From Ochotona curzoniae (Eukaryota > Chordata > Mammalia > Lagomorpha > Ochotonidae), in the NCBI RefSeq assembly GCF_017591425.1, contig NW_024467119.1:77988894-78052893 (forward strand): a stretch of DNA of 64,000 nt. The letters run 5' to 3'. Under the pieces are notes generated by a model. That model made no database searches. It was given only the letters and a program-made list of their open reading frames with translations, and was not told where the DNA came from. The position numbers and the translations under genes were made by a program. Shown in pieces: positions 47,831 through 60,279 of this stretch (within the stretch, counting starts at the first letter, position 1; every line of letters begins with the position of its first letter).

Positions 47831-47984
47831 TGATTTAAGTAAAAATCTCAAAGATTTTTAAGCAATGTGGCAAATGGATGTGAAAAGTCTACTGAAAATA
47901 TATAAAAGCCCAAGAATAGCTACAATAGTTATGAATAATGGCAAACTTGATAAATTGTTTGGGAGTTTAGATGTGCAGATAATC

Positions 47985-48105
47985 TTAGGACTTTACACAT
48001 ATTGTAGGTACTGGTATTAATCCCTTTTTTTAATAGAAGAAGAAATTGAGACACAAAGCAATTAAATAAATTTATATAACCCCATAAGGGTAGTTAGAAA
48101 TGGTC
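47985..48105 (+). repeat. MIR fragment
   Basis: acacatattgtaggtactgg, agaagaaattgagacacaaa and aaataaatttatataacccc match the middle of MIR. Confidence 0.5.
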
Positions 48106-48108
48106 ATT

Positions 48109-48146
48109 GGGGCTGGTGTGGTGGTGTGTCAGGTTAATTTTCCACC
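48109..48146 (+). repeat. SINE head fragment interrupted by the next copy
   Basis: ggggctggtgtggtggtgtg is the forward SINE head. It stops where a reversed copy starts at 48147. Confidence 0.55.
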
Positions 48147-48418
48147 TTATTAAAATGAATTTATTTAAGAGGCAGATGGAGACTGAGAAAGAGCTCCCAT
48201 GTGCTGGTTCACTCCTCAAGTGCTTTCACTGCTCAGGCGGAAGTCAGGGACCAGGAACTCAGTTCAGGAGTCCTACATGAGTGGCGGGAACCCACTGACT
48301 TTAAACATTTTCAGGGTCTGCATTTGTGGCAAGAAGGCCTCAGGAGCCAGAGCTAGCTCTTAGAGCCAGGTAAGGCTCATGCTGCCTTCATGCCTAAGCC
48401 GAATGCTACCCCCCCACA
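48147..48418 (-). repeat. C-type SINE, reverse orientation
   Basis: ttattaaaatgaatttattt tail, tggttcactcctcaagtgct body, and a cttcatgcctaagccgaatg head ending in a C run. Confidence 0.78.
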
Positions 48419-48829
48419 ACCCCATGAAAGATCAGAAAACTTCTGTATTTTGTGTTTTTAAGAAACACATATAGACAGTACGGCATAAAACAAGCACAGG
48501 GCTAATACATAATAAGTTCAGGACTGGTGACTTTTGGGCAAGAAAAGAAGGAAAAGGGATAATTATGCATTTAGAGTAGCATTTGTATTTATTATGTGTG
48601 ATACAGAGTGCTGTAAGGACATTATGGCAATGTTTGTGATGTCTCGGTGGGGGGTTTCAATTCTATTTTGTTCTATAATGTTTGTCATATTTCATAATGC
48701 AAAATTTAAATGTATTAGACTAGAGTGGAACATGTTTTTAATGCTTAAATTTTCACTTATTGCATTATAAGTAGATTTCACTAATTGTTGTTTTTATAAT
48801 AATGTGTTTTAAAATACTGTACAGTTCAT

Positions 48830-49030
48830 TAAAATTGGAGAGCAAAACAGCATCTCCAGCTGACCTGATGAGCTGCAATACGTTAAGTTGCCCCTCAGGA
48901 TAGATCCCATAATCTCATTTGTACCCTGTTTTCCATAATTACATTTGACAATATAATTTTTGTTAAAAAGGGTCTTTATGTTGATGATAAAAGCATACTT
49001 TTATTAGACATCCAACTAAGGACCACAATT
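48830..49030. other. Non-repetitive block with TAAT cores
   Basis: No repeat signature. Contains cataatctcatttgtaccct, ccataattacatttgacaat and ctctaattagtgtggt. It may be regulatory DNA of the host gene, but only conservation data could show this. Confidence 0.2.
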
Positions 49031-50382
49031 GACAAAAAGCTTTCTCTAATTAGTGTGGTTGTCCATGTATGTTAGTGTCAGGCTGTTGGAAGAGTAATGA
49101 CTCTTTAAGGAAATTGGGCCACTTTTGGAAACTTGTATTGCTACAGTTGATAAGAAAGGCTTGCTGGTCTTGTTGTCTCATCTCAATTTTGCTTTCCCAA
49201 GAAAAGGAGAGTCAGGATACTCAAGAGAAGAATTTGTTGGCAACAAATGGTGGGAACTAAATAAAGTTATTGTCTCTTTTGAGTTTTTAAGACCAAATAA
49301 CAATGGTTTGTTGTTATTTGTTTCTTCTTGGCAGATGAAGAAAGCCATGTACATAAATTAAGAAGTGCAGATTGAAATAAGCAATCTTTAGGTACATGGC
49401 CACAGATGAAGAGTTATTTAATCTCCTACCCAAAATTTATGAAGCTTTTTATTTATATAAGGAGTGTCAAATGGTCCCTACCAGATGTTTTGCTGCTAGC
49501 TCCAGATCAGAGCCACCTGCTAAAAATCTTTTTTTTTTTTTGCTAAAATTGTATAAGTACCATTAGATGTTTGAAATTAGACATTACTTGTTCAGTGTTT
49601 GTCATCTGTCATTATTGGTAACTTTCCTATGTGTACGTAATGCTAACCTTATTGTATCCTGTGTACATTCCTTATATTCTATGATGTTGTGTATATTCTC
49701 TGTATGGTATCTGCATTATGCTCATATTTGTGTACTTTATCCAATTATGTTACATGCATTATTTTCTTTATTCTTTGCAACAGCTCTGTGGAGAAAGTAA
49801 ATCTAAAGAACTTTAATAATTCCTATCAATGGTTGGATCTGGTTCAAGCCATATTAGCTTGGTACTAAAATTTGTGATTGTTCATGCTTTTCTACTGTTA
49901 GGGAAGTTTGTTTCTATTATTTGTGTAGTTTATTATAGTGACTAGATTTTCTTTTGGGGGAAATATGAAGATATTGGGTTAGTTTTTAGTGTGTTGGGAA
50001 TAAACATTTTTTAAAATTTTTTGGTGGTGAGGATACATACAAATAGCGGATGGACATTATATTTTTAGTTAGCCTGTGAGTGTATTTATGTTCAGATTTC
50101 TGTAACTTAATTTTTAAGTTAAACATAAAATTTAAATTGAATGCATTATGCTTTTTAAAAAAATTCTTGAACTGTAAAACGGTTTACAGACCTGTTGTTG
50201 TCTCTTTTTTTTTCCCTTGACCTGTTGCCACCACACTCCATCTCTTCTTTGGAAAGCAGTTGTCTTTCTGGTGGTTGTTAGCTTATCAGCTGTCTTCTCC
50301 ATTTCCCCAAGTCTGTCTTGTTTACTACCCTTTGGCCAGCACCAACCTTGTATAAGCCTGGCCCACAGTCTGTGTTGTCACA

Positions 50383-50540
50383 ACATGAGAGTTGTTCAAA
50401 AACTTCATGGAAAAAATGGAGCAAAAGATAAGTTCATTTGATGTTAAAATTGAAGCCCATGAGTGGGTGTCTGTGAACTTGTTGAAGACTCCCTCTGCGT
50501 GCATGGATTTCAAGATTGATGTGCACCAAACGGAGCTCAG
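50383..50540. mobile_element. Short AT-rich element, MITE-like (class uncertain)
   Basis: Starts atgagagttgttcaaaaact, then tcatggaaaaaatggagcaa and aagataagttcatttgatgt. It is the clearest of the three copies of this family in the window. Confidence 0.4.
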
Positions 50541-52059
50541 GCTTTCATTTTCCTGTGAGTTTTCTTCAGTACCTTCCTGTAGGGTGGGATCTGAGAGAAT
50601 GATTCCAAACTCAGAGTGAAGCCTTGCTGGGGAAGGCTGTACATTTTCTCGTGTCTGTGAAGAAGGTAGTGGAGACAGCATCTTGCCCGATTCATAATGG
50701 CAGGAGCATGGCATGATTCTCCCCCGCTCAGCCGACTGTGTGACCCAGGGCCTTCTGTGAAGGGACATCCTTTGAGGACAGGGGCCTTCTGAAGGAACAC
50801 ACTTCTTTCTGTTTGCATCTCAGCCAGGCCCATTTATGAATACTCATTTTAAAAAGTGACTATTAGGTGTGTGTGTTATTTTTAATTACTGTCACTGATG
50901 TATGTAATTTGAAAATTAATGTTGCTGTAATTATATTGATAGACTCAAAAGTTATTCCCAGCTTTTTAGTCAGACAAATTAAGCCTGTCTTTATGAATTC
51001 ATCTTCAAAGCCCAGAAGTGGTTAAGAAATCAGGAGTATGCAGAATCAAAGCCTTTGTTCTGTGGTTAATTTAGCATGAGTTAGCAAATGTAATTGATTT
51101 CAAAAATATGGCATCAAGATTAGATTTCTCTTCAAGGAGAACTTTTGGGCTTTGTTCTCTTTTGCCAGAGGTTTCTAATTTGTAACAGGCAACTCATTTG
51201 AATCACATTTAGTACTGGAATTAAAGTGATTTGTTTGAGTAGTTGACAAGGAGTTAAATATTTTGAATAGGTGACATCCCTCCTTGAAACTACAGATGCC
51301 CTAATTTTGAAAAAGATAAATATTCCATCTTGTTTACTGTTGTACTTCCCTTACTTAACAGAGTATCTGCCTGGAGAAAGTGCTCAGTATTTTTCTTTTT
51401 TAATGAATGAATAAAGGTTACTAGGAAACAGAAATGGATAACTAATCTCTTGATTTCTCTGGCATTGAGTTGGTTCCTCTCTTTCTCTCACTGCTTTATG
51501 TAATTCCCTATGGCCTCCTTCTGTATGGTCCATCTCTACCCCCAATTCCTCCCATGCCTTCATCTGGTTTCTCTGTGCTTAAGCCTCCCAGGCCTGTAAA
51601 GTATTGTTGAGCTGTGTTTGTCACTTGTGGAAAGTACCATGAGCATCTGAAACTCAGCACTCCTGACATGACAAACCATTTATACTTCTGTGTGGAAAGG
51701 AGGTGAACAAGTCAGAGCAGGTGAGATGGAGAAGATGGGTATACATTAAAAATGGAAGAAAGGTGACTTGCGCCGTGCTGTGGGAATAGCACAAGCCAAG
51801 AAGAGATGCGTGGCTCTGTAGAAAATATTTTCCCAAGTCTGCTATAATCTAGACCTACACCTCCTTCTGACTTTTCTGTTTCTGATGCCGGACATTGTGG
51901 ATTGTTTTAATCGTATCTCTGTTTCAGTCTCCTTGGTCTGATTTGCGTGGGTGGATTCACATGTGGATAGCTCCAGATCGGCCTTTGTGGCCCCTGAGTT
52001 CTGATTGAAGCACACACGTATCAGATGCTCATGTATGTCTGTTGGACTCTCCATTTGGA

Positions 52060-52305
52060 TGTCTCATAAGTGTTTCATCCTGTAAAACCCTAAACAGTCT
52101 AGCCTATACTTCCCTTGCCAGCCTCTTCCTGTGCAGTTCTAACAGTTCTGCACATCTCTTAGATCCTGGAGGAAACCATATTTTCTTTTCCCTTTAAGGT
52201 TTTGTACGTGCTTTCTGTTGTATTTTCTGTACTTAGCCTAGCACCTAACCTATAACTACTAAGTACTCAGCATTTTTCTTACTAAGTGAGGGAATAAATG
52301 AGTGG
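52060..52305 (+). repeat. L2 relic
   Basis: aaccctaaacagtctagcct, cttcccttgccagcctcttc, then gcctagcacctaacctataa, tactaagtactcagcatttt and gagggaataaatgag fit the L2 3' end. Confidence 0.45.
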
Positions 52306-52604
52306 ACATTGTAAGCATGCAAGCACTATTCTCTCTGCTTATTCTTCCACTTTTTTTTTTTTTTGGCTACCCCTTATTTATTCTTTGCCATCTTGGAAAT
52401 CACTTCTGAGGATGTTTGCTGCTGCTAACCCCTCGAGTCTGGTGAGAGGCCATTTACACACCGACAGCAGCACATATTTTCTATAATGTTTTCTGACCAT
52501 TTCTAACACTGTTAGTCATTCATCTTCCATTAGATGATATGATCACTGTTTCCATCTCACTTGAGTTCATCTTAACCTCAGGGTTTGTGCCTGAGCAGTG
52601 CTTT

Positions 52605-52922
52605 TTTATTTTAATATTTGTTTTATTTGTAAGGCTGATGACAGAGAGAGAAGGAGAGACAGAGGTTTTCCCATCCACTGGGCCATTCCCCAGATGGCCA
52701 CAATGACCAGAGCTGTGCTGATTTGAAGCCTGGAGGCTGGAGCTTCCTCTGGGTCTCCCACATAGAAAGGCACAAGGTCTTGCGTGTTCCTCCACTGTCT
52801 TCCTAGGCATGTTAGCAGGGAGCTGGTGCAGAAATGGAGCAGATAGGACTGATCCAGTGCCCACATGGGATGTTGGAGCCGCAGGTGGAGACTTAACCTA
52901 GTATGCCACAGTGCTAGCCCCA
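52605..52922 (-). repeat. C-type SINE
   Basis: Reversed copy from ttttattttaatatttgttt to tatgccacagtgctagcccc, with ccattccccagatggccaca in the body. Good length. Confidence 0.9.
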
Positions 52923-53149
52923 AGAGCAGTGCCTTTGAAGGTCATGTTCATGGGTCCAGTGTCATTCCTGTCCATGCTATACACTATTGAAAAATTAGGA
53001 TCTTTAAGGCGCTGCTTAGCTAGCTAACATCACTTCTCAGTTGGGAGTAGCTGCAATTCTCTGTTCGTACACTCCCCAAGATAAAAACAAACAAGCATTC
53101 AGTGTTAACTGTGTTCCATTTCTACCTTTCTATCTGTGTGCAAGGCACC

Positions 53150-53511
53150 ATCATTTTCTTTGCTTTTTTTTTTTAAGATTTATTTATTTATTGGAAAGTC
53201 AGAAATACAGAGAGGAGGAGAGACAGAGAGGAAGATCTTCCTTCCAATGATTCACTCCCCAAGTGAGCGCAACGGCTGATGCTATGCCGATCCAAAGCCA
53301 GGATCCAGGAACCTCTTCCGGGTCTCCCACACTGGTGCAGGGTCCCAAAGCTTTGGGCCTTCCTTGACTGCTTTCCCAGGCCACAGGCAGGGAGCTGGAA
53401 GGGAAGTGGAGCTGTCGGGATTAGAACCAGCACCCATATGGGATCCTGGCGCGTTCAAGGCGAGGACTTTAGCTGCTAGGCCACGCCGTCGGGCCCAACT
53501 ATCATTTTCTT
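53150..53511 (-). mobile_element. Young C-type SINE with target-site duplication
   Basis: The repeat atcattttctt is at 53150-53160 and 53501-53511. The insertion between runs from a poly(T) stretch through ttaagatttatttatttatt to ggccacgccgtcgggccc. It is close in sequence to the 33 kb copy. Confidence 0.93.
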
Positions 53512-54029
53512 GATGATCAAGTTGAAAGTTTTTAAATTCTCTTTCACTTTCCTGCACCAAGTCCCAGTGATGTCAGTTTAACCTTAGGCATAGGGCACTA
53601 AGAGGGTAAGTCTCAGGGGCTTTGGGTTGATACTGCTTAAGTAGCTCCCACCTCCTTCCCCCCTGCCCTCCCCACCTTGGCCCGTCAATGTGAATCTGCT
53701 GTAGCTGTGCGTGAACTCTTGTTATCACATCCGACTGGGCTGACTCCCATCCCTCAGTTTTTTCCTCTTTACTATTGTTTGTGAATGCAGTCAGATAAAA
53801 CAATAGACACAAAAGTGTTTCTAAATATACAAGTGTCATCATGACCTTGAACATGCCATTTTTTACATGCAGTCGTTTTCGTGAAGCTGCTTGTGGTTGC
53901 TGTCTAAACAACCTCCTTCCTGGACCACCTTAGTGCTAGGCTTGCTCCCATTGTCAAATGGGTGGCGTCTCTGTGTTTGCATCCAAGGTTCCGTGAGGCA
54001 GCATGTTGTTACTGTTTATGAGTCTGCTC

Positions 54030-54150
54030 TGCTGAACTCCTTGGGAAGCAGGATTTATATTTCATTCACTGTTGTGTGCCTGTCCTCGCTGCATCCCGTT
54101 TTCACCACAGCACTGTGCGTGGCGCATGGGAGATGAGCAACCTGTCTCAG
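54030..54150 (+). repeat. L2 3' end fragment
   Basis: aactccttgggaagcaggat, tttcattcactgttgtgtgc and cagcactgtgcgtggcgcat are the standard L2 terminal phrases. Confidence 0.6.
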
Positions 54151-54356
54151 TTGTGTATATATTAACTGAATAATTCTGATGATTCTTTACGCCCTGCTGG
54201 TGTTATTCTTCCCCCCCAGGTGACTCCTTCCTAACTGGCTGATATCCTCTAATACCGAAAATACCTTCCCTGTTTAGAGTTCAGTCTTTGGACCAGCAGT
54301 ATCAATGATACTTGTCAGCTTCAGGTTAAGACCTTACTTTGTGTTTCTGAATCTAG

Positions 54357-54515
54357 GTGCTTGCAACTGGACTCAGTGGTCTCTACTCTTCGCTGCCTAC
54401 AAAGCTAGAAGAAAAAGGCGAAGAATGGCACTGCCTGCTGAAAGACGACTGGCTCCTCTTGCCTCCTCTTGTCCAGTTCATGAACTCCCTGGAGTTTTGC
54501 AATGCAGTCATCCAG
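54357..54515 (+). CDS. FHIP1A: FHIP1A coding exon 3, residues 245-297
   Basis: This exon of 159 bases (53 codons) lies between atctag (54351-54356) and atccag|gtacca. It encodes VLATGLSGLYSSLPTKLEEK, then WHCLLKDDW, and ends SLEFCNAVIQ. The VLATGLS-LYSSLP and SLEFCNAVIQ strings are conserved in both FHIP1 paralogs, while LEEKGEEWHCLLKDDW is of FHIP1A type. It joins the YFCP end of the previous exon in phase 0. No damage is seen. The upstream intron is 10,843 bases. Confidence 0.97.
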
Positions 54516-55704
54516 GTACCAGAGCACACTGGAGGATCTTTCTTAGTGGTCTCATTGGGACCCCAAGCATCACAAAAATCAGTTTGCTGATTCGCCCCTT
54601 GTTTATTTTCATAAAGGCAGTGAGGTGTTGGTGCTTTGTTTCAAGACTACTCATTGTCCTTGAATGAGTGAGAATTTTAGTTTATAGGCTTCTGGGAAGT
54701 TTTAATTGTCATAAAAAGACTAGGTTTTCTTTATTATCTTTAGAGAAATTGTTAATTCTGTTTTGATTATCCACTTAACCATCAAAAATAAGTTCAGTGT
54801 TTGACTCATTAAATAGATATTTTTAGGCTTCTAAGTATTCCACATTATACTGCTTTTACTTGAAGGTCTTTTTGGGAATTTACAAAGGAAAACATTTTAT
54901 TTTGCTTAATGGTGCATACTACATAAAGAATATTGTTATCCCAATTGAATTTAGAAGAAGTTAAGCATCTTTTTAGCAACCCAAATTAAATTTGCTTTGA
55001 AATTGGCCTGCGTGTGGGAAAAAGCAGTCACTGAACTCCTGCAGCTTCAGCTTCCTGGCTGAATTTTTACCTTCATAAGTCTTGTTATTGTTTTCAATAA
55101 AAATCAGATTTATATATATTTAAGGAAGTGGAGCAGGTTTTTATCAGACCTGTTTTACTCCTGTACAGCATAAATATTACTTTAATGTTGGAATTATTAA
55201 GAAATCAGGTTTTCTTTATGGCGATCATAGGATGAAGAATGTTAGTTATAATCTGCTTATCTGACAAATGAAGAAATAGCTTCTGGAAGAAAATGCAAGT
55301 AAATTACTTGAGTTCCCATCTCATTTTTATTGCTAAGTCAAGGGAAGTTTTACTTATATAAGATAAATGAATTACATCTTAAATTACTTTTCTCCTTTAA
55401 TATTACCGTCTATCAGCATCTTGCAGAAGTGTTTAGATAAAAAAAATGTGGAACTACTATTACTTCCTTTTCATGTGTACCAGATTACCAGTAATTTAAG
55501 AATCCATCTTAACTTCTCTTAAATTACTTTTGACTTTATTGTTTTTCTTTTTGTTTTAAATAGAAGTAAAGCTAATTGTACATGGTTCAGAACATGAAAA
55601 TTAAGTAATATTTTTTGAAATTGGAACCATATACTTGTAAGACTTTTTGTTGGGGTTCTAACCAAAAGATTACTTTACAAAATATATCAGTAGAAGTTTG
55701 CCTA

Positions 55705-56061
55705 CATGAAGCACATTTTTTAAAGATTTATTTTATTTTTATTTGAAAGTGAAATATACAGAGAGGAGAAACAGAGAGGAAGATCCTCTATCTGTTGATT
55801 CACTCCCCAAGCAGCCAGAATGGTTGGAGCTGTGCCAGTTCGAAGCCAAGAGCTAGGAGCTTCTTCCGGGTCTGCCACATGGATGCTGGGTCCCAAGGCT
55901 TTGGACCGTCCTTGACTGCTTTCCCAGACCACAAACAGGCAGCTGGATGGGAAGTGGGGCTGCCAGGATTAGAACTGGTGACCCATATAGGATCCAGGCG
56001 CGTGCAAGATGAGGACTTTACCTGCCAGGCTACTGCACAAGACCCCCATGAAGTACATTTT
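55705..56061 (-). mobile_element. C-type SINE with 15-bp target-site duplication
   Basis: catgaagcacatttt (55705-55719) and catgaagtacatttt (56047-56061) bound the insertion with one change. The body runs from ttaaagatttattttatttt to actgcacaagaccccc. Confidence 0.95.
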
Positions 56062-56154
56062 GAAAATCAAATATAGGAATTGATGTGATGTTTTCTGCTT
56101 CTGAACATTGACTTTTAATAAAATATTTCCAAATGCCTTCTTCCCTAGTTTCTT

Positions 56155-56630
56155 TTTCTTTTATTTATTTATTTATTTATTATTGCTTTTAATTTTATAA
56201 CAGCGTTTCATAGGCTCTGATGTCCCCCCTTCCCCTCTTTTTGCCCTCCCCCCATGGTGGATTGCTCCACCTTGTTGCAGTGTTACAGATCAAATCTAGT
56301 CTTATTTCTTTCAGTGCAAGCATGTGCCTTGCATAGAGTCCAGTATCTTCTTGCCCAGCTGAATTCAGCAGTTTCTTGTGGAGACTATCTCTGGTCTGGA
56401 GACATAGCTGGCAGATTGTCGTTCCGGCCAATTAAATGCCATAACATAACATCAACAACAGTTTCCAGCATTATGAGGTTAATTAACAATGTAATACTAC
56501 ATTTCCCTGGTATAACTGAGTATCAGAAGATGTATCTTCAAGTGAAGAACTTCTTTGTTCTAACAAAGAGCTTGTATTTGTCGATTTTGACAGTTATGCG
56601 CTTTTGTTTTCAGTTAATTACAAGTTGAGG
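56155..56630 (-). repeat. Lagomorph L1 3' end, reverse orientation
   Basis: Begins with a TTTA repeat and attttataacagcgtttcat, then a pyrimidine-rich stretch, then acatgtgccttgcat-type text. Its minus strand aligns with the 25.5 kb insertion through at least 56450. It extends further 5' than that copy, so the left limit of the element (about 56630) is an estimate. Confidence 0.75.
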
Positions 56631-56764
56631 TGAGACTTAGAAGGGAAAAACTATGCATGCAGTTTGTTTATTTCAATTTATTAATCCTTGTTATTTAGTC
56701 CATCTTCAATCTTAATCTTCTTTGAAATAGACACTTTAAAATTGTTTTTGGAATTCAAAAGTAT

Positions 56765-57135
56765 AATCTCTTATTTTCTTTTTTTTTTTTAAAGATTTAT
56801 TTTTTATTATTTTTTTCATTGGAAAGGCTGATATACAGAGAGGAGAGACAGAGAGGAAGATCTTCCGTCCAATGATTCACTCCCCAAGTGAGCGCAACGG
56901 GCCGATACTATGCCGATCCGAAGCCAGGAGACTCTTCTGGGTCTCCCACGCGGGTGCAGGTTCCCAAAGCTCTGGGCCGTCCTCGACTGCTTTCCCAGGC
57001 CACAGGCAGGGAGCTGGAAGGGAAGCGGGGCTGCCGGGATTAGAACCGGCGCCCATATGGGATCCCGGGGGTGCGAGGCGAGGACCTTTAACCACTTGCG
57101 CCACCGCTCCGGGCCCAATCTCTTCTTATTTTCAT
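56765..57135 (-). mobile_element. Young C-type SINE with target-site duplication
   Basis: aatctcttattttc (56765-56778) and aatctcttcttattttc (57117-57133) bound it, the right copy with a 3-base gain. The head gcgccaccgctccgggccc and the body are nearly unchanged from the 33 kb copy. Confidence 0.93.
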
Positions 57136-57415
57136 TAACATTTAAAATATTTATGTATTACTTGAGAGAGACAGAACAGGATAACTCCCACCTGCTGCTG
57201 GTTCATTCTGCAGAATGTCCCTGGCAGCTAGGACTGGGTCAAGGCCAGGAACTAATAATACAGTCCAGTCTACACATGAAAGACAGGCACTCAATTCCTC
57301 GAGCCTTTGTGGGTCAACATTGGCAAGAAGCTAAAATGAAAGAGAAGGCAGGAATTGAACCCAGGCCCTCTGGTGGGGGATGCTGGTGTCTTAACCACTA
57401 ACATAAACACCTGTT
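57136..57415 (-). repeat. Older C-type SINE adjoining the previous copy
   Basis: Reversed copy with acatttaaaatatttatgta tail, tggttcattctgcagaatgt body and head gtcttaaccactaacataaa. It ends about 210 bases before the acceptor of coding exon 4. Confidence 0.82.
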
Positions 57416-57628
57416 TTATTTTTTTCTAATGTTAGACAAACTGTCTATATTGAGTAAAACATTTGAAACAATTCCATGCCAGTTTGAGTGTCTGAATTGC
57501 TCTTTAATTTTGAAGCAAATTACCAAAATTTGGATTTTTGCTCTAACTTTAGGATGCACACAGAAAGACTTAGTTTCAAGAATATCTAAAGTTTGAACTC
57601 TTTGTCTTGTCTTGACTTTCTGTCTTAG

Positions 57629-57715
57629 GTGGCTCATCCTTTGATTCGCAATCAGCTTGTCAATTACATTTACAATGGATTCTTGGTACCTGTCTTGGCT
57701 CCTGCTCTTCATAAG
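57629..57715 (+). CDS. FHIP1A: FHIP1A coding exon 4, residues 298-326 (gene continues past window)
   Basis: This short exon of 87 bases (29 codons) lies between a pyrimidine-rich tract ending tgtcttag (57621-57628) and cataag|gtcagt. It encodes VAHPLIRNQLVNYIYNGFLV followed by PVLAPALHK, directly continuing FCNAVIQ in the family. It is shorter than any usual open-frame cutoff and was found by looking for this continuation. The next part of the protein (a V-T-V-E-E-V start is expected from the family) was not found before 64000, so about two thirds of the coding sequence lies outside the window. Confidence 0.95.
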
Positions 57716-58594
57716 GTCAGTGATGGTCTAATCATCTGTTTAGAGTGTAACTAATGGAAACTGAGGAAGGTCAACCCAGTATATTTGAGTTGATGGTGGC
57801 CTTAATCTTGTTTTTCTGTTTATCCCATTCTTATTCCTTAGCAGTGTCCAACATAATGTGAATGCTAACCACAAATTAAGCCTGATGGATTCCATTTGGT
57901 GCCATGGAATTGCCATGGCTCTGTGAATATCCGATTAATAACTTAAAGTAGGACTGGCAGGTAGATTCTGACTTTTGTGCCTACTTCATTGTTTGCGGTT
58001 GGTGGTTACTTGGAACTCTTGGCTAGCTGCCTTTTGAATGTGTCATGGAGGATTCAAGTTTTACTGAAGGTCTGAGGAGGCTCAGTCATAATAGAAGTGC
58101 TGTGGTTTTTTGCCATGCCCTTAATGGAACATAATTTTATATTATAACAATTTTTGTGACAGCAAATATTAAATTGAAGCCAAGTTAAAGCCGCATCAAA
58201 TGCTGGTGGACTCATTAACACCACTGTGAATTTCTTGTGAGGTTTTCATTTTGCTTAATACATCAACTGTTGCCTTTTACATTGCAAGCTATCACAGACA
58301 CACTTGGACCTAAAATTCTAAGTGAAGAGATTTATATTTAATTCAGAAGATATTGGCCAAGCTTTTGGGTAGGTAGGAAGGACAGTTAGAAGATAATGTG
58401 TGTATTGATTTGCTAGAATAATCACCTTTTTGTATCTTCAAATTCTATTTTTATGGACTAGCATTTTATGAAATTCATGAATACCTGGTTTTAGCAACTT
58501 TGAAGTCTTGCTGTACATGCCTAGGGTTTTCTGATTTAGAACAGTACGTTGTGATGAAAGATGTTCACTTGTTATCACTTAGTATATTTTTTCT

Positions 58595-58905
58595 TAAAAA
58601 TAAGATCTATATTTGAAAGGCAGATTGAGAAAGAGGTTAAGATTGATGTTCTAACTGTTGGGTTATTCTGCAAGTGGCAGCAGTGCCTGGACATGGGCCA
58701 GACCCAAAGCAGGAGGCTGGAGTTTCAGATCTCCCACATGGATAGCAGAGAACCCAGTCACTTGGGTCATATTCTGTTGCTTTTCTAGGAGCATTACCAG
58801 GAATCTGAATCAGAGGGCAGAACAGCTGGGACTCCAGCTGGCACTCATGCGATGCCAGCATTGCATTCAACAGCTTGACTTATTGGGCCACAGTTTGCTG
58901 GCCTT
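58595..58905 (-). repeat. Old C-type SINE
   Basis: Reversed copy: aaaataagatctatatttga tail, acccaaagcaggaggctgga body, and a ttgggccacagtttgctggc head. Confidence 0.8.
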
Positions 58906-58949
58906 TCCATATAGTATGGTATATGCAATATATAATACATGGAACATAT

Positions 58950-59146
58950 GTATTAAGTCAGGAGCCAGAAACACAATCCAGCCCTCCCAGGTGGGTGGCA
59001 GGGGCCCAGATATTTGAGCCATCACCTGCTGCCTCCCAGGGTCTATGTTGGTAGGAACCTGGAATTACTAGCTGGAGCTGGATGTCAAACCCAGGTACTA
59101 TGATATGAGATTTGGGTCTCTTAACTGCTAGGCTAAGTGCCTGTTC
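58950..59146 (-). repeat. C-type SINE fragment lacking its tail half
   Basis: Starts in the body (caggagccagaaacacaatc) and ends in the head (ttaactgctaggctaagtgc). The cacctgctgcctcccagggt block is of the older type. Confidence 0.78.
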
Positions 59147-60279
59147 ACCTTATTGAGTATCTGCTGAATACAGTGATCACATTTTTCAAAATAGGCAGGT
59201 GGTCCGACTAGGATTTTTGTGTTGCCTCTAGGTAACTCAGATGTCATTAAGACATAGAATTCCTGAGATGACCAGGTTATTTAAGTGGTTTATGGGCACA
59301 AAGGTAGCAAGTATATGAAACCCAATTCATCTTGGAAAATATGGAGCATATATGAAAAATACATACCTTATCTCTGTTACTATGTCTGCCTTGCATAGAC
59401 ATTGTTGCTGTTCTGGGATAGAGCGGATGTCTTGCATGGGTGGGCTCCAAGCCTCTGCAATGAGGAGCTTTCCTCTCTAGAGGAACGCAGCAGTATTGTT
59501 GAAACTCCTTGGCAGTAATTTTCTGTATATGCTCACACACTTAGATTTTCTTTCTCATTTATTTTCATCCTTTTCTTCATTGACCTATTGACATAAAAAT
59601 TTCCTGTTATTATTCTTATAGTGAAAATTATTATAATTACTCTTTGTCCAGTACATTTTATGTCAATACAATCAGCATAATTTGATGTTACAGATATTAA
59701 TGGTAACCGACCTGTAATTGAGGGTGAGAGCTATCCCTGAGAGCTGTTAGCAGGGTGTTATTGATCTTTCCACACTTCCTCACAGCACTTACCACAAGTG
59801 GAGTTAAATCATTGCATGTATGATTACTTGTTCTATGTTTGTCACAGTGTTGTGTCTCCAGCATAATTTCTAGTAGCATCCCCGTGTGTTTTTATGGGGT
59901 TCTCCAGGGCTGAATCCATTGTTTTTGGATTTAGGAAGTTGAGTAAACAACACCTTAATGGCATGATTGTTAAAGTGCAAACCTAGCACTGGTACTTGGT
60001 GCCTTTGTGGAGTATGGTCAGTGGAAGATAGTAATTACAAATAGTACTTTGCATAGGTTACCTAATATTTTTCTTAATTATGCTTATTATTAAAGTATGA
60101 TATTTTAAAAACTGAAATTCGTACATGCTTATTGTTAAATTAGAGTCGATACTGAATATATAAAATGAACAATTGGGAGAAAGAGCAAGAAAGTATCTGA
60201 GTTAATATATGCTAAGTCTCCCCACAGAGACACAAATTTAAACGGCTAGTCATGCATCAGGTCACCTTCACAAAATATA

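Larger units (their letters stand above)
43514..54356 (+). other. FHIP1A: FHIP1A intron after coding exon 2
   Basis: This phase 0 intron runs from gtaagt to atctag and is the most repeat-rich of the four, with SINEs, an old L1 3' end, L1 and L2 pieces and MIR. The unlisted stretches 44576-44979, 46111-46819, 48421-50382, 50541-52059 and 53512-54029 show no coding or RNA gene. The segment 48830-49030 looks like non-repetitive sequence with several homeobox-type TAAT cores. Confidence 0.9.
54516..57628 (+). other. FHIP1A: FHIP1A intron after coding exon 3
   Basis: This phase 0 intron runs from gtacca to gtcttag. The first 1.2 kb (54516-55704) is AT-rich with nothing recognisable. The rest is mostly three SINEs and one L1 3' end, all in antisense orientation to the gene. 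Confidence 0.92.
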
